A stretch of DNA of 64,000 nucleotides, from the NCBI RefSeq assembly GCF_017813365.1, contig NZ_JAGIZA010000011.1, forward strand, positions 124,001 through 188,000, written 5' to 3'. The DNA is from Roseomonas indoligenes. GTDB lineage: Bacteria; Pseudomonadota; Alphaproteobacteria; Acetobacterales; Acetobacteraceae. The notes below the pieces were generated by a model. That model was given only the letters and a program-made list of their open reading frames with translations, was not told the origin of the DNA and did no database searches. The number at the start of each line of letters is the position of its first letter. Position 1 is the first letter of the stretch. Shown here piece after piece: positions 34,708 through 44,746 of this stretch. The translations under genes were made by a program, and so were the position numbers.

Positions 34708-35796
34708 ATGCGAATCCTGCTCTGGTACTGGGGCCGGCGCGGCGGTGGGGCCCAGTTCGCCCTCTGCCTCGCGCGCGGCCTGGCCGGGCGGCCCGGGGTG
34801 GGGCTCGCCCTCTCCCTGGCCGACCGCAACGAGTTGCTGCCGGAGGCGCGCGCGATCGGCGTGCCGTTGGACGCCGTAGAGACCTTTGCCGGCGCGGCGG
34901 GCGCGGCGACGGGCCTCCTCCGCATCCCCGCCCTTCGCCGCCGCCTCGTCGCCCAGGCCCGGGCCACGGGCGCGGATGTGGTCGTCTCCGCCATGAACCA
35001 TGTCTGGACCCCGCTCGTCGCGGGCGCCCTGCCGCGGGCGGGCCTTTCCTTCGTCAGCACGGTACATGATGCCCTGCCCCATCCCGGCGATCCGGCCTTC
35101 GCCTGGGACTGGCGCCTGCGGCGGGAACTGAACGCGGCCGCGGGGGCCGTGACCTTCTCGGAAGCCGTGTCGCGCGCCGTGACCGCGCGGCGGCCCGGCC
35201 TTCCCGTGCTGTGCCTGCCGCTGGGTGCCCATATCCCGGCCATGGCGGCGGGGGCCGTGGCGCCGGCGGCGGACTTCCTCTTCTTCGGCCGGATCCGCGC
35301 TTATAAGGGCCTGGACCTGCTGCGCGACGCCTTCGCCGCCCTGCGCGCCCGCCACCCCGGCGTGACCCTGCGCGTGGTGGGTGAGGGGGATCCGGAATCC
35401 TGCGCCCCCGGCCTCGGCGCCCTGCCGGGCGTGACGGTGGAGCCGCGCTGGGTGCCGGATTCCGAGATGCCAGCCCTCGTCGCCGCCGCCCGGGCGGTGG
35501 TGCTGCCCTACCGGGAGGCCAGCCAGTCCGGCGTGCTGCCCGTCGCCCTCGCCCTCGGCGTGCCGGTGGTGGCCACGCCCGTGGGCGGCCTCTCCGCCCA
35601 GCTGGAGCACGGGGTCAGCGGCCTCGTGGCACGGGAGGCCTCCGCCCCCGCCCTGGCCGAGGCAATGGCCGCGATGCTGGACCCGGCCCGCCGCCTGGCC
35701 CTTTCCGCCGGCGCGCGGGATGCGGGGGCACGCCTGACCGACTGGGACGCGCAGGCGGCCCGGCTGGTCGCCTGGCTCGAGGAAGCCCTTCGATGA
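34708..35796 (+). CDS. Glycosyltransferase family 4 protein
   Basis: A 362-residue GT-B fold enzyme, first gene of the surface polysaccharide locus. The N-terminal domain starts MRILLWYWGRRGGGAQFALC and includes SFVSTVHDALPHPGDP. The C-terminal donor domain has FLFFGRIRAYKGLDLLRDAF and the retaining-GT4 E-x7-E-like motif in LPYREASQSGVLPVALALGVPVVAT. The ATG at 34708 matches the family N-terminus; longer in-frame starts extend over the divergent hydrolase and were rejected. It overlaps the next glycosyltransferase by 4 bp (ATGA). The donor is presumably a nucleotide sugar made by this locus. Confidence 0.9.
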   Translation: MRILLWYWGRRGGGAQFALCLARGLAGRPGVGLALSLADRNELLPEARAIGVPLDAVETFAGAAGAATGLLRIPALRRRLVAQARATGADVVVSAMNHVWTPLVAGALPRAGLSFVSTVHDALPHPGDPAFAWDWRLRRELNAAAGAVTFSEAVSRAVTARRPGLPVLCLPLGAHIPAMAAGAVAPAADFLFFGRIRAYKGLDLLRDAFAALRARHPGVTLRVVGEGDPESCAPGLGALPGVTVEPRWVPDSEMPALVAAARAVVLPYREASQSGVLPVALALGVPVVATPVGGLSAQLEHGVSGLVAREASAPALAEAMAAMLDPARRLALSAGARDAGARLTDWDAQAARLVAWLEEALR

Positions 35797-36980
35797 GCCC
35801 GCTGCGCCGGATCTGGACGCTTCTGCCGCGATCGGCCCGGCGGGAGGCCTTGTTCTCCCTCACCGCCCTGCTCGCCCCGCGGATCGCGCGCCCCGCGCCG
35901 CCGCCCGCTGTTCCGGTGGTGGTGGCCGGCTACTTCAACGCCCGCACCGGCCTAGGCGCCGCGACGCGCCGGCTGGCGGCCGGGCTGCGGGAGCAGGGCA
36001 TTCCCGTTGAGGAGGCGGACCTGACCGGCCCGCTGAAGCAGGGCCCCGCCGGCCCGCCGCCCGCCGTTCGGCCCGGGCCGGGGACGCTGCTGGTGCATGT
36101 GAACGGGCCGATGCTGCCCTGGGCGCTGCTGGCGCTCGGCCGGCGGGCGGTGGCTGGCAAGCGGGTGATCGGGGTGTGGAACTGGGAGTTGCCCGTGCTG
36201 CCCGCGGACTGGAATCGTGGGCTGGCGGCCTGCCACGCCGTCTGGGTCGGCTCGGAATTCGTGGCCGGGGCCTGTCGCCGACCGGATGGCCCCCCGGTGC
36301 AAGTGGTTCCCTATCCCCTGCCGCGCCCGGCGCCTTCCGGCCTGCGACGGGCGGATTTCGGGCTGCCCGAGAGGGCCTTCGTCACGCTGGCCGTCTTCGA
36401 CGCCACCTCCTCCCTGGCGCGGAAGAACCCGCTGGGCGCGATCGAGGCGCATGCCCGCGCCTTCGGCGGGGATCCCGGCCACATCCTCGTCCTCAAGACC
36501 CACGGCACGGCCGAAGCCGGCCCCGGTTGGGCGGCGGTGGCGGAAGCGGCTGCCGCCCGTCCGAACATCCGGGTGATGGACGCCTCCCTCTCCCGCGGTG
36601 ATCTCTGGGCCCTGATGGCGGCGTCCGATGCCCTGATTTCCCTGCACCGCTCCGAGGGATTCGGGTTCGCGATCGCCGAGATGATGGAGCTGGGCCGCCC
36701 CGTGGTGGCGACGGGCTGGTCGGGGAATACCGACTTCATGCACGGCCCGGGCTGCCACGCCGTGGGCTGGCGGCTGGTGCCCGCGCGCGATCCCCAGGGC
36801 ACCTACGACATGCCAGGCGCCCTCTGGGCCGAACCGGATCCCGAGGAGGCGGCCGCGGCGCTCCGCCGGATCGCGGAGGATCCCGCCCTGCGGAACCCTC
36901 CACCGGTCCGGCTGGCCGTGCCCGACTACCGCGCGGCGCTCGGCCTGGGCCAGGGCTGGGCTCCCGACGCGGCCCTGTGA
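35793..36980 (+). CDS. Glycosyltransferase (GT4-like)
   Basis: A 395-residue protein, translationally coupled to the preceding glycosyltransferase. The N-terminal domain has VVVAGYFNARTGLGAATRRL, a glycine-containing loop typical of this subgroup, and VIGVWNWELPVLPADW. The donor domain contains DATSSLARKNPLGAIEAHARAF and the E-x7-E motif in LHRSEGFGFAIAEMMELGRPVVAT. These are common in O-antigen mannosyl/rhamnosyl transferases. The specific linkage cannot be read from the sequence. Confidence 0.88.
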   Translation: MSPLRRIWTLLPRSARREALFSLTALLAPRIARPAPPPAVPVVVAGYFNARTGLGAATRRLAAGLREQGIPVEEADLTGPLKQGPAGPPPAVRPGPGTLLVHVNGPMLPWALLALGRRAVAGKRVIGVWNWELPVLPADWNRGLAACHAVWVGSEFVAGACRRPDGPPVQVVPYPLPRPAPSGLRRADFGLPERAFVTLAVFDATSSLARKNPLGAIEAHARAFGGDPGHILVLKTHGTAEAGPGWAAVAEAAAARPNIRVMDASLSRGDLWALMAASDALISLHRSEGFGFAIAEMMELGRPVVATGWSGNTDFMHGPGCHAVGWRLVPARDPQGTYDMPGALWAEPDPEEAAAALRRIAEDPALRNPPPVRLAVPDYRAALGLGQGWAPDAAL

Positions 36981-38036
<1,056 letters not shown>

Positions 38037-38041
38037 GCCCG

Positions 38042-39025
38042 GTGGCCCGACCCGGCCGCATCCTGCTGACGGGAGCCGGGGGCTTCGTCGGCGGGCACCT
38101 GCTGCCCGCTCTGCGGGCCTCCTTCCCCGGCACGGTCCTGATCGGGACCACGCGGGGGCGGGCGGAAGGAAGCGTGGCCGGCGCGGACGAGACGCTGGTC
38201 CTCGACCTCGACGATCCCGCGGCGATGCCGGACGCCCTGGCGGCGGCCCGGCCGGATGCCGTGCTGCACCTCGCGGCCCGGGCCGATGTCGGCGCCTCCT
38301 TCCGGGACCCGCTGGCGGTCTGGCGCACGAACCTGACGGGCACGGTGGCGCTGGCGGAGGCCGTCCTGCGGGTCGCGCCCGCCGCGCCCTTCCTCCTCGC
38401 CTCCTCCGGCGAGGTCTATGGGATGGCCTTCAAGGCCGGCCGGCCGGTGGCGGAGGACGCGACGCCGGCCCCGGCCAATCCCTATGCCGCGAGCAAGGCG
38501 GCGGCCGACCTGGCGCTGGGCGAGCTGGCCCTTCGCGGCCTGCGCGCCGTGCGGCTGCGCCCCTTCACCCATACCGGCCCGGGACAGACCGACGGCTTCG
38601 TGGTGGCGGCCTTCGCCCACCAGGTCGCCCGGATCGAGGCCGGGCTGCAGGCCCCGGTGCTGCGGACCGGGGCGCTGGACCGCTGGCGCGACTTCCTCGA
38701 CGTGCGCGACGTCTGCGCCGCCTATGTCGCCGCGCTGGAGCGGGCGGATGCGCTGACGCCAGGGGTCGCGCTGAACATCTGCTCCGGCACGCCCCGCCGG
38801 ATCGGTGACATGCTGGACAGCCTCCTCCGCCTCTCCGGCGTCGAGGCGCGGGTGGAGCAGGAGGCGGCGCGGCTGCGGCCGACGGATGTGGAGCGGGTGC
38901 TGGGCGACAACAGCCGCGCCCGCGAGGCCCTCGGCTGGGCTCCCCGGATCGCCTGGGAGGACACGCTCCGGAGCGTGCTGGACGACTGGCGCGCGCGCGT
39001 GGCGGCGGAGAAGCGGGGCGGCTGA
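38042..39025 (+). CDS. NAD-dependent epimerase/dehydratase, probable GDP-4-keto-6-deoxy-D-mannose reductase
   Basis: A 327-residue extended SDR with NAD(P)-binding GAGGFVG at 11-17, SSGEVYG near 121, and catalytic YxxxK in NPYAASKAA (Y148, K152). Residues RLRPFTHTGPGQTDGFVVAA match the Rmd family, which reduces the Gmd product to GDP-D-rhamnose. It starts at GTG 38042, 5 bp after gmd, strongly implying a shared pathway. An epimerase acting on the same intermediate is the main alternative; the Rmd call is inferred. Confidence 0.85.
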   Translation: MARPGRILLTGAGGFVGGHLLPALRASFPGTVLIGTTRGRAEGSVAGADETLVLDLDDPAAMPDALAAARPDAVLHLAARADVGASFRDPLAVWRTNLTGTVALAEAVLRVAPAAPFLLASSGEVYGMAFKAGRPVAEDATPAPANPYAASKAAADLALGELALRGLRAVRLRPFTHTGPGQTDGFVVAAFAHQVARIEAGLQAPVLRTGALDRWRDFLDVRDVCAAYVAALERADALTPGVALNICSGTPRRIGDMLDSLLRLSGVEARVEQEAARLRPTDVERVLGDNSRAREALGWAPRIAWEDTLRSVLDDWRARVAAEKRGG

Positions 39026-39030
39026 GGCCC

Positions 39031-39050
39031 GGCGGACCGGCTCGTCCGCC
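39031..39050. terminator. Hairpin between convergent genes
   Basis: GGCGGAC (39031-39037) and GTCCGCC (39044-39050) form a 7-bp stem with a 6-base loop, 5 bp after the reductase gene and 25 bp before the stop of the leftward glycosyltransferase. No clear U-tract is present. Confidence 0.4.
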
Positions 39051-39074
39051 ACGGCCTATCGAACCGCGGTCTGT

Positions 39075-40484
39075 TCAGGCCCTGGTGCCGGCCGCCGGCT
39101 CCAGGCCCGCCAGCAGGGCGCGGGCGGTGGCAGACCAGGACACCGGCTGGAACTCCCGCCCGATCCTCGCTTCGAGCGCCGCAATCTTCTCGGGGCTGGA
39201 CATCACGCGGCGCAGCAGCGCGACCGCCTCCGGCACGTCATCCGGGTCGTGGTAGAGGCAGAAGGGGCCTCCGGCCTCCGGGATCGAGGTAGAGGAGGAG
39301 GCGATGCAGACCTTGCCGAAGGCCAGGCTCTCCGTCACCGGCAGGCCCCAGCCCTCGTAGTGCGAGGGAAAGAGGGTGAAGCGGCACCCGGCGTAGAGGG
39401 CGGCCAGTTCCGTGTCGCTCGGGTCCTCCACCAGCACCACCTTGCCCGCCAGCCAGCCGCAGTTCTCCAGCTGCTGCATGAGGTCGGCCACCATCCACCC
39501 GACCCGTCCGGCGAAGACGAGGCTCGGCACCTCCTCCGCCGGCATGGTGTCCAGCAGCCGGCGCCAGGCCCGGAAGGCCATGAGGTGGTTCTTCCGCGCC
39601 TCGATTGTTGAGACGAAGAGCGCGTAGCCCGGCGGCAGGGCGGCCACGCGGGGCGTAAGGCCGGGCGCCCCGGCCTGCTCCTGTCCGAAGCCGCTGCCGA
39701 TGGGCAGGGCGATCGCCGGGCCTGGAAGGCTGAAGCCCAGCTGGGGCGCCAGCCGCTCCAGGTCCGCGGCGCTGGCGCGGGAGATGGCGAAGAACCGGTC
39801 CACCACGGGCAGGGTTGATGCCATCCAGGCCGTGAAGGTTCGGACGAGCCCGGGATCGCAGAACTCCGGCCGGGCCACCGGGATCAGGTCGTAGACCAGC
39901 AGGGCGACGGAGACGCCGGAGGCCTGCTTCACCCGCTGCAGCAGCGCCCCGTAATCCGTGCGGAACCAGGGCGAGCCCAGTATCAGCAACGTGTCGCCGG
40001 GCCGGGCGAGGGCCTTCAGATCGCCGCCCTCCGCTACGGCCTGGTCGGGCGGGCGGCCCGCGGCGGGGCGGAGGATGCGGCGCAGGGCGGCAAGGGTGCC
40101 TCTGCCGGCCCGCAGCCCGGCCCGCAGCGCCGAGCTTTGGGACCGCACCGCCTCGCCGAGCGGGAGGCGGATATCGGCCGGCAGGCGGGAGGCAAGGCGG
40201 CGCACCGCGCCCGACTGGCCGGGCGGTCGTGCGCCGGCGGGAACCCCGCTGGCCGTGGGCGGGCCTTCCGCGTGGCTGAGGACCTTGAACAGCGTCTCGA
40301 CATCGGACCAGGGCACGGCGCGCATGGTGTCGCGGATCCGGTCGTGCCGGCAGAAGGCGACCTCTCCCGGGCGCTCGGCCAGCAGGGCGCGGTAGAGTTC
40401 ATAGGACAGGCGCTGGATGCCGCTCGGGCGGCGGTTGACCAGCGCGTACTCGAACAGGTCCTCGACATCGATCCAGAAGGTCAC
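39075..40484 (-). CDS. Glycosyltransferase (GT4-like, WbdA/RfaG superfamily)
   Basis: A 469-residue enzyme. The N-terminal half has FWIDVEDLFEYALVNRRPSG and SVALLVYDLIPVARPEFCDP, both characteristic of O-antigen mannosyltransferases that begin IDVSDL. The donor domain includes ALFVSTIEARKNHLMAFRAW and the E-x7-E motif in PSHYEGWGLPVTESLAFGK. The start is a GTG at 40484 with a strong AGGAGGTCC site; no ATG lies nearby. It is transcribed against the neighbouring genes, divergent from the acyltransferase. Confidence 0.88.
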   Translation of the reverse strand: MTFWIDVEDLFEYALVNRRPSGIQRLSYELYRALLAERPGEVAFCRHDRIRDTMRAVPWSDVETLFKVLSHAEGPPTASGVPAGARPPGQSGAVRRLASRLPADIRLPLGEAVRSQSSALRAGLRAGRGTLAALRRILRPAAGRPPDQAVAEGGDLKALARPGDTLLILGSPWFRTDYGALLQRVKQASGVSVALLVYDLIPVARPEFCDPGLVRTFTAWMASTLPVVDRFFAISRASAADLERLAPQLGFSLPGPAIALPIGSGFGQEQAGAPGLTPRVAALPPGYALFVSTIEARKNHLMAFRAWRRLLDTMPAEEVPSLVFAGRVGWMVADLMQQLENCGWLAGKVVLVEDPSDTELAALYAGCRFTLFPSHYEGWGLPVTESLAFGKVCIASSSTSIPEAGGPFCLYHDPDDVPEAVALLRRVMSSPEKIAALEARIGREFQPVSWSATARALLAGLEPAAGTRA

Positions 40485-40670
40485 GCGGACCTCCTGCAGG
40501 GATGCGGCCCTGTCCCGTCCGGACGGGCGTGGCACGGTTCGGTCATAAAATGGCGATACGCGATGCGTCCGGCGGTGCCAAGGATTGCGGTCCCATCGGG
40601 GCCGGCGGGGCGACAGCCCGGCATGCCTGTGCGATCCTGGCAGCCTTCCCATCGGTTCAGGAGAGATGCC

Positions 40671-41312
40671 TTGCCCGAAGCGCCGCGCGTGGTGATCGTC
40701 GGGGCGGGCGGCCATGCCAAGGTGATCATCGAGGCGCTGCAGGCCGCAGGCTTCCCGCCGCCGCTGGGCCTGGTGGACCCGCACCCGCCCGGCCCCCTCG
40801 TGCTTGGCGTGCCCGTGCTGGGCGGGGATGAGCGACTGGAGGCGTTGCGGGCCGAAGGGGCCGTTGCTGCGGTGGTGGCCCTTGGCGGGAACGGGCTCCG
40901 CCTTCGCGTGGGGAACAAGCTGGCCGCGCTCGGCTACGCGCTGCCGGCGGTGATCCATCCCGCCGCCCAGGTCTCGCCCAGCGCCTTCGTGGCGGAGGGG
41001 GCCGTCATCATGGCCCGGGCCTGCCTGGGGCCGGATGCCCGGATCGGGCGGCTGGCGATCGTCAACACCAATGCGGTGGTGGAGCACGACAACGTGCTGG
41101 GCGAGGCCGCCCATGTGGCGCCGGGCTGCGCCCTGGCGGGGAACGTGACGGTTGGGGACCGGGCCCTGGTCGGCGCCGGCTCCGCAGTGCGCCCGGGGAT
41201 CACCATCGGGGCAGATGCCGTGATCGGTGCCGGATCCGCGGTGGTGCGGGACGTGCCGGCGGGCATAAGGGTCGGCGGGGCGCCCGCCCGCCCCCTGGCG
41301 GAGCGGGGCTGA
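40671..41312 (+). CDS. NeuD/PglD-type sugar O/N-acyltransferase
   Basis: A 213-residue protein, the usual length of the family. The N-terminal PglD-like Rossmann part (VVIVGAGGHAKVIIEALQAAGF) binds the sugar nucleotide, and the C-terminal left-handed beta-helix hexapeptide repeats (ARIGRLAIVNTNAVVEHDNVL, VGDRALVGAGSAVRPGITIG) bind acetyl-CoA. The His in NAVVEHDNVLGEAAHVAPG is the likely catalytic base. The start is a TTG at 40671 with AGGAGAG upstream. Beside the perosamine synthase gene it most likely N-acylates GDP-perosamine, as PerB does, but O-acetylation is also possible. Confidence 0.87.
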   Translation: MPEAPRVVIVGAGGHAKVIIEALQAAGFPPPLGLVDPHPPGPLVLGVPVLGGDERLEALRAEGAVAAVVALGGNGLRLRVGNKLAALGYALPAVIHPAAQVSPSAFVAEGAVIMARACLGPDARIGRLAIVNTNAVVEHDNVLGEAAHVAPGCALAGNVTVGDRALVGAGSAVRPGITIGADAVIGAGSAVVRDVPAGIRVGGAPARPLAERG

Positions 41313-41413
41313 AGGCAGCATCGGTGAATCCCTGCTTCATCCCGGCCGAAACCGGTGTAAGAGGCGGCGAAACACGGCCGGTCACGGCGCGGCAACGAAG
41401 GACGGCGATAAGA

Positions 41414-42565
41414 ATGAGCGGTGCGACGATCCCGCAGCCCGAACGGCCGGCTCGCGCGGCGCAGCCCGTGATCCCCGTCTACCGGCCGGACCTCTCGGGC
41501 AACGAGCGGGCCTATGTGCTCAACTGCATCGAGAGCACCTGGATCTCCTCCCTCGGCGCCTATATCGGCAAGTTCGAGGCGGCGATCGCCGGCATTACCG
41601 GGGCGAAGCACGCGGCCGCGCTCTGCAACGGCACCGTCGCGCTGCACCTGCCGCTGCACTGCATGGGCATCGGGCCGGGGGACGAGGTGATCGTTCCCGC
41701 CTTCACCTACATCGCCTCCGTCAACACCATCGCCCAGACCGGCGCCACGCCCGTCTTCGCCGAGAGCCGCCGGGGTGACTGGCTGCTGGACCCGGAGGAC
41801 ATCGAGCGCCGGATCACGCCGCGGACCAAGGCGATCATGCCCGTCCACCTCTATGGCGGCGCCTGCGACATGCCGGCGATCATGGAGATCGCCCGCAGGC
41901 GCGGCGTGCGCGTGCTGGAGGACGCGGCGGAGGCGCTGGGCACCACCATCCACGGCCGCCATGTCGGCACCTTCGGCGATGCCGGCAGCTTTTCCTTCTT
42001 CGGCAACAAGACCGTGACGACCGGCGAGGGCGGCATGGTGGTGACGGATGACGACGACTTCGCGGCCCAGCTCCGCCAGGTGAAGGGCCAGGGTCAGTCC
42101 CTGACGCGCCGCTACTGGCACGAGGTGCTGGGCTTCAACTACCGGATGACCAATATCTGCGCGGCGATCGGCCTGGCACAGACGGAGCGCCTGCCGCAGA
42201 TCCTGGCGGCCAAGCGGCGCCTGGCGGATTTCTACCGGCAGCACCTCTCCAACCTGCCCGTGACCTTCCAGGTGAAGGGTGATGGCGTGGAAAGCGCCGA
42301 CTGGCTGGTCAGCCTGCTGCTGCCGCCCGGCACCGACCGGGACCGCGTGATGGCGGAGATGGGCGCGGCCGGGGTGGAGACCCGCCCGGTCTTCTACCCG
42401 GCGCACCATATGCCGATGTACCAGCAGGACGCGCATTTCCCCGTGGCCGAGGAGATCGCCGCGCGTGGCATCTCCCTCCCGAGCTTCCCTGCCCTGACCG
42501 ATGACGAGCTGGGCCGGGTGTGCGAGGCGCTGACGGATGCGCTGCGGGCCCAAAGCAAAGCCTGA
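41414..42565 (+). CDS. DegT/DnrJ/EryC1 aminotransferase, probable GDP-perosamine synthase
   Basis: A PLP-dependent sugar aminotransferase of 383 residues. The internal aldimine Lys is K199 in FGNKTVTTGEGG and the PLP-N1 Asp is D170 in VLEDAAEALG. IPVYRPDLSGNERAYVLNCIESTWISSLG and FPVAEEIAARGISLPSFPALT fit the perosamine synthase (PerA/RfbE) subgroup, which aminates GDP-4-keto-6-deoxymannose, the product of gmd in this locus. The ATG at 41414 lies 101 bp after the acyltransferase. Other 4-amino sugar transaminases are the alternative. Confidence 0.88.
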   Translation: MSGATIPQPERPARAAQPVIPVYRPDLSGNERAYVLNCIESTWISSLGAYIGKFEAAIAGITGAKHAAALCNGTVALHLPLHCMGIGPGDEVIVPAFTYIASVNTIAQTGATPVFAESRRGDWLLDPEDIERRITPRTKAIMPVHLYGGACDMPAIMEIARRRGVRVLEDAAEALGTTIHGRHVGTFGDAGSFSFFGNKTVTTGEGGMVVTDDDDFAAQLRQVKGQGQSLTRRYWHEVLGFNYRMTNICAAIGLAQTERLPQILAAKRRLADFYRQHLSNLPVTFQVKGDGVESADWLVSLLLPPGTDRDRVMAEMGAAGVETRPVFYPAHHMPMYQQDAHFPVAEEIAARGISLPSFPALTDDELGRVCEALTDALRAQSKA

Positions 42566-42579
42566 TATCCGGCGGTTGC

Positions 42580-42615
42580 CCGGGAATTCCGGGGGGCGGC
42601 GCCCCCTGGTCCCGG
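42580..42615. terminator. Bidirectional hairpin between perosamine synthase and wzt
   Basis: An inner stem GGGGGC/GCCCCC (42592-42597 with 42601-42606) is extended by CC/GG (42589-42590 with 42608-42609) and an outer stem CCGGGA/TCCCGG (42580-42585 with 42610-42615). It sits in the 82-bp gap of two convergent genes. No U-tract follows. Confidence 0.45.
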
Positions 42616-42647
42616 ACAGATATGAACGAAGACCCGGTCGGGCGCTC

Positions 42648-43394
42648 TCAGCCCAGTTCCGCCATCATGGCCTCGATCACCTGATCGGGCGGGCCGTCCG
42701 CCACGATGCGCCCGGCGTCGAGGCGGATGGCGCGCGTGCACCAGCGACGCACGATTTCCATGTCGTGCGTCGCGATAACCAGAATGTCGGCGCCGGAGAC
42801 GAGCTCGGCGAGGCGGGCCTCGGCCTTGCCCATGAAGGCGGCGTCGCCGGCCAGGAACCACTCGTCCATCAGCAGGATCTGCGGCTGCATGGAGGTGGCG
42901 ATGGCGAAGGCAAGGCGGATGGCCATGCCGGCGGAGTAGCCCTTGATCGGCACGTCCATGAACTCGCCGAGGCCGGCAAACTCCGCCACCTCCTCCTCCA
43001 GCCTCGCCTGCTCCGCCGGGCCCAGGTTCCGGTAGAGGGCGCGCAGGCGCACGTTCTCCCGGCCCGTGCTGTCCTGGTCCATGCCGGCGGCGGGATCGAT
43101 CATGGAGCCGAGGGAACCATCGATGCTGAGGCGGCCGCCCACGGGCTCGTAGATGCCGGCGAGTGAGCGCAGCAGGGTCGTCTTGCCCGCGCCGTTCCGG
43201 CCGATCAGCGCCACGCGCTCGCCGGAGCCGATCCGGAAATCGAGGTCGCGCAGCGCGCTGACGACCACGCGGTTCGCCTCGTCCGTCCGGACCCGCGCGG
43301 CGGCGCGGGCGAGGAGGCGCTTTTTCAGGCTGCGGGCGGCGAGGTGGTAGAGCGGGAACTCGACCCGCAGCCCCTGGGCTTCGATCAGGGCCAT
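42648..43394 (-). CDS. wzt: Polysaccharide ABC exporter ATP-binding protein (Wzt/RfbB-like, short form)
   Basis: ATPase of an O-antigen or capsule ABC exporter, 248 residues. Walker A GRNGAGKTT is at 65-73, the Walker B region ILLMDEWFLAGD with the Trp-Phe pair is typical of Wzt/KpsT, and the signature is reduced to YSAGMAIRLAFAIATSM, as usual in this subfamily. The protein ends shortly after the ATPase core and lacks the C-terminal carbohydrate-binding domain of long Wzt proteins. It lies 4 bp after wzm on the same strand. Confidence 0.92.
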   Translation of the reverse strand: MALIEAQGLRVEFPLYHLAARSLKKRLLARAAARVRTDEANRVVVSALRDLDFRIGSGERVALIGRNGAGKTTLLRSLAGIYEPVGGRLSIDGSLGSMIDPAAGMDQDSTGRENVRLRALYRNLGPAEQARLEEEVAEFAGLGEFMDVPIKGYSAGMAIRLAFAIATSMQPQILLMDEWFLAGDAAFMGKAEARLAELVSGADILVIATHDMEIVRRWCTRAIRLDAGRIVADGPPDQVIEAMMAELG

Positions 43395-43398
43395 CGGC

Positions 43399-44241
43399 TC
43401 AGACCCAGAATGCCAGGCGGCCGCGGAAGCGGGCGAAGAAGGTGAGCGACACGGCGCCGAGCACCACCGTGTAGACGACCGCAGCCAGCCAGACGAGCGG
43501 CGCGCCCCCGCCCTCCACCAGCGGCCCGCGCATGGTTTCCAGCACGGCGTAGAAGGGGTTGAGCGGCAGCCACACGGCCAGGCCCTTCAGCAGTTCCGGC
43601 TTCCAGAGGATGGGCGTGAGGAAGAAGGCGAGCTGCATGATGTTGGCCACGATCGGCCCGACGTCGCGGAACCGCGCGCAGACCATGCCGAGGAAGAGCG
43701 AGGCGAAGAAGGCGTTCGCCATCAGCAGGATGAGCCCGAGGATGGCGAGCGGCGCCTCCGGCCCCGGCAGGTGGCCGAAGATGGCGAAGACGACGAGGAT
43801 GAGGGGCAGGCTATGCGCCGCCGTCAGCGCGTTGCGGAAGACGCTGCGCAGCGCGTGGACGGTGAAGGGCACGCGGAGCTGGCGAATCACCCCCTCCGCA
43901 TGGGTCATGGCGATGCAGGCATCCGTGACCATCGCGTTGACGACGTTCCAGACCACGAGGCTGACGGTGAGGTGGGGCAGGTAGTCGGCGAGGCTTAGCC
44001 CCAGCAGGCGGGAGTAAAGCAGCCCCAGCCCCAGGATCATCAGCGCCGTGGACAGGGTCATCCAGAAAGGGCCGATGACGGAACCCCGGTATCGGTTCCG
44101 CAGGTCCAGCCGGGCGAGCGCCCATGCAAGGCGCCAGGATGCGAAGCCGTCCCGCAGATCCTTGCGGGCCAGCTCCGCGCGGCGGGGTGCGGCCGCGTCG
44201 AAGGCGTAGGTTTCGGGGGCGAGGATAGGACCTGCGAGCAT
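43399..44241 (-). CDS. wzm: Polysaccharide ABC exporter permease (Wzm-like)
   Basis: Inner-membrane ABC-2-type permease of 280 residues with about six membrane helices. RKDLRDGFASWRLAWALARLDLRNRYRGSVIGPFW is the family hallmark before the first helix. Later helices include LGLLYSRLLGLSLADYLPHL and TPILWKPELLKGLAVWLPLNPFYAVLE, the conserved region before the last helices. With Wzt it would move an undecaprenyl-linked polymer across the membrane. The ATG at 44241 is preferred; an in-frame one at 44259 is also possible, and neither has a strong ribosome-binding site. Confidence 0.92.
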   Translation of the reverse strand: MLAGPILAPETYAFDAAAPRRAELARKDLRDGFASWRLAWALARLDLRNRYRGSVIGPFWMTLSTALMILGLGLLYSRLLGLSLADYLPHLTVSLVVWNVVNAMVTDACIAMTHAEGVIRQLRVPFTVHALRSVFRNALTAAHSLPLILVVFAIFGHLPGPEAPLAILGLILLMANAFFASLFLGMVCARFRDVGPIVANIMQLAFFLTPILWKPELLKGLAVWLPLNPFYAVLETMRGPLVEGGGAPLVWLAAVVYTVVLGAVSLTFFARFRGRLAFWV

Positions 44242-44307
44242 TGCGCCGGGCCTATACACCGCCCGGTGCCCGGCCCGCCAGCAGTGGGCGCGGGATGCGG
44301 GCCGGTC

Positions 44308-44643
44308 TCAGGGCGCGCGGCTCAGCCGGGTTGGGCTGCCCGGCAGGACCGTCACGCGGTCCCCGGCTTTCAGGCCCCCGGCATCGGCCTGGATCACCTG
44401 CAGCTCCGTGCCGGTCTCCCCCCGCACGGTGATCTCCACCGCCGTGCCGCCCCCTTCGCGCAGGACGACGGGACGGGTGGCGAGAATGGTGCCGCGGGTT
44501 GGCGAGGCCCCGCCAGCGGAGGGTGCGGCGGGCGGCGGCGGGGCTGCCGGCTCCGGCCCGCAGGCCGTGAGCGGGGCGAGGAGAAGGAGGGCCAGGGGGG
44601 CGATGCGGTGGGCCGGGGAAGAGGCGTGGGCAGGGGCGAGCAT
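44308..44643 (-). CDS. Small lipoprotein
   Basis: A 111-residue protein with a lipoprotein signal: hydrophobic IAPLALLLLAPLTACGPE with lipobox LTAC (Cys near residue 28). After a Pro/Ala linker, the C-terminal ~65 residues (GTILATRPVVLREGGGTAVEITVRGETGTELQVIQADAGG) form a small beta domain resembling the SlyB/outer-membrane lipoprotein type, in which a conserved GxIxxRPV segment starts the domain. The function is unknown. The ATG at 44643 places the signal peptide at the N-terminus. It is divergent from the lytic transglycosylase. Confidence 0.78.
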   Translation of the reverse strand: MLAPAHASSPAHRIAPLALLLLAPLTACGPEPAAPPPPAAPSAGGASPTRGTILATRPVVLREGGGTAVEITVRGETGTELQVIQADAGGLKAGDRVTVLPGSPTRLSRAP

Positions 44644-44746
44644 AGATTCTTCCTCGACGAAGGCGCGGTGCCTGGCGGCCCGGAAGATGGCGCCGGCAAG
44701 CGGCCTGGCCAATCCCGCGGCCGGTCCGATTCGGCCTCCGGCCCCC

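Noticed and set aside
33574-35796. A 740-residue plus-strand frame extending the glycosyltransferase
   Set aside because: The N-terminal 378 residues are antisense to the M17 and SGNH genes; the enzyme starts at MRILLWYWG (34708).
39075-41321. A 748-residue minus-strand frame extending the glycosyltransferase
   Set aside because: The extra N-terminus is antisense to the acyltransferase; a GTG with AGGAGGTCC at 40484 gives the proper start.
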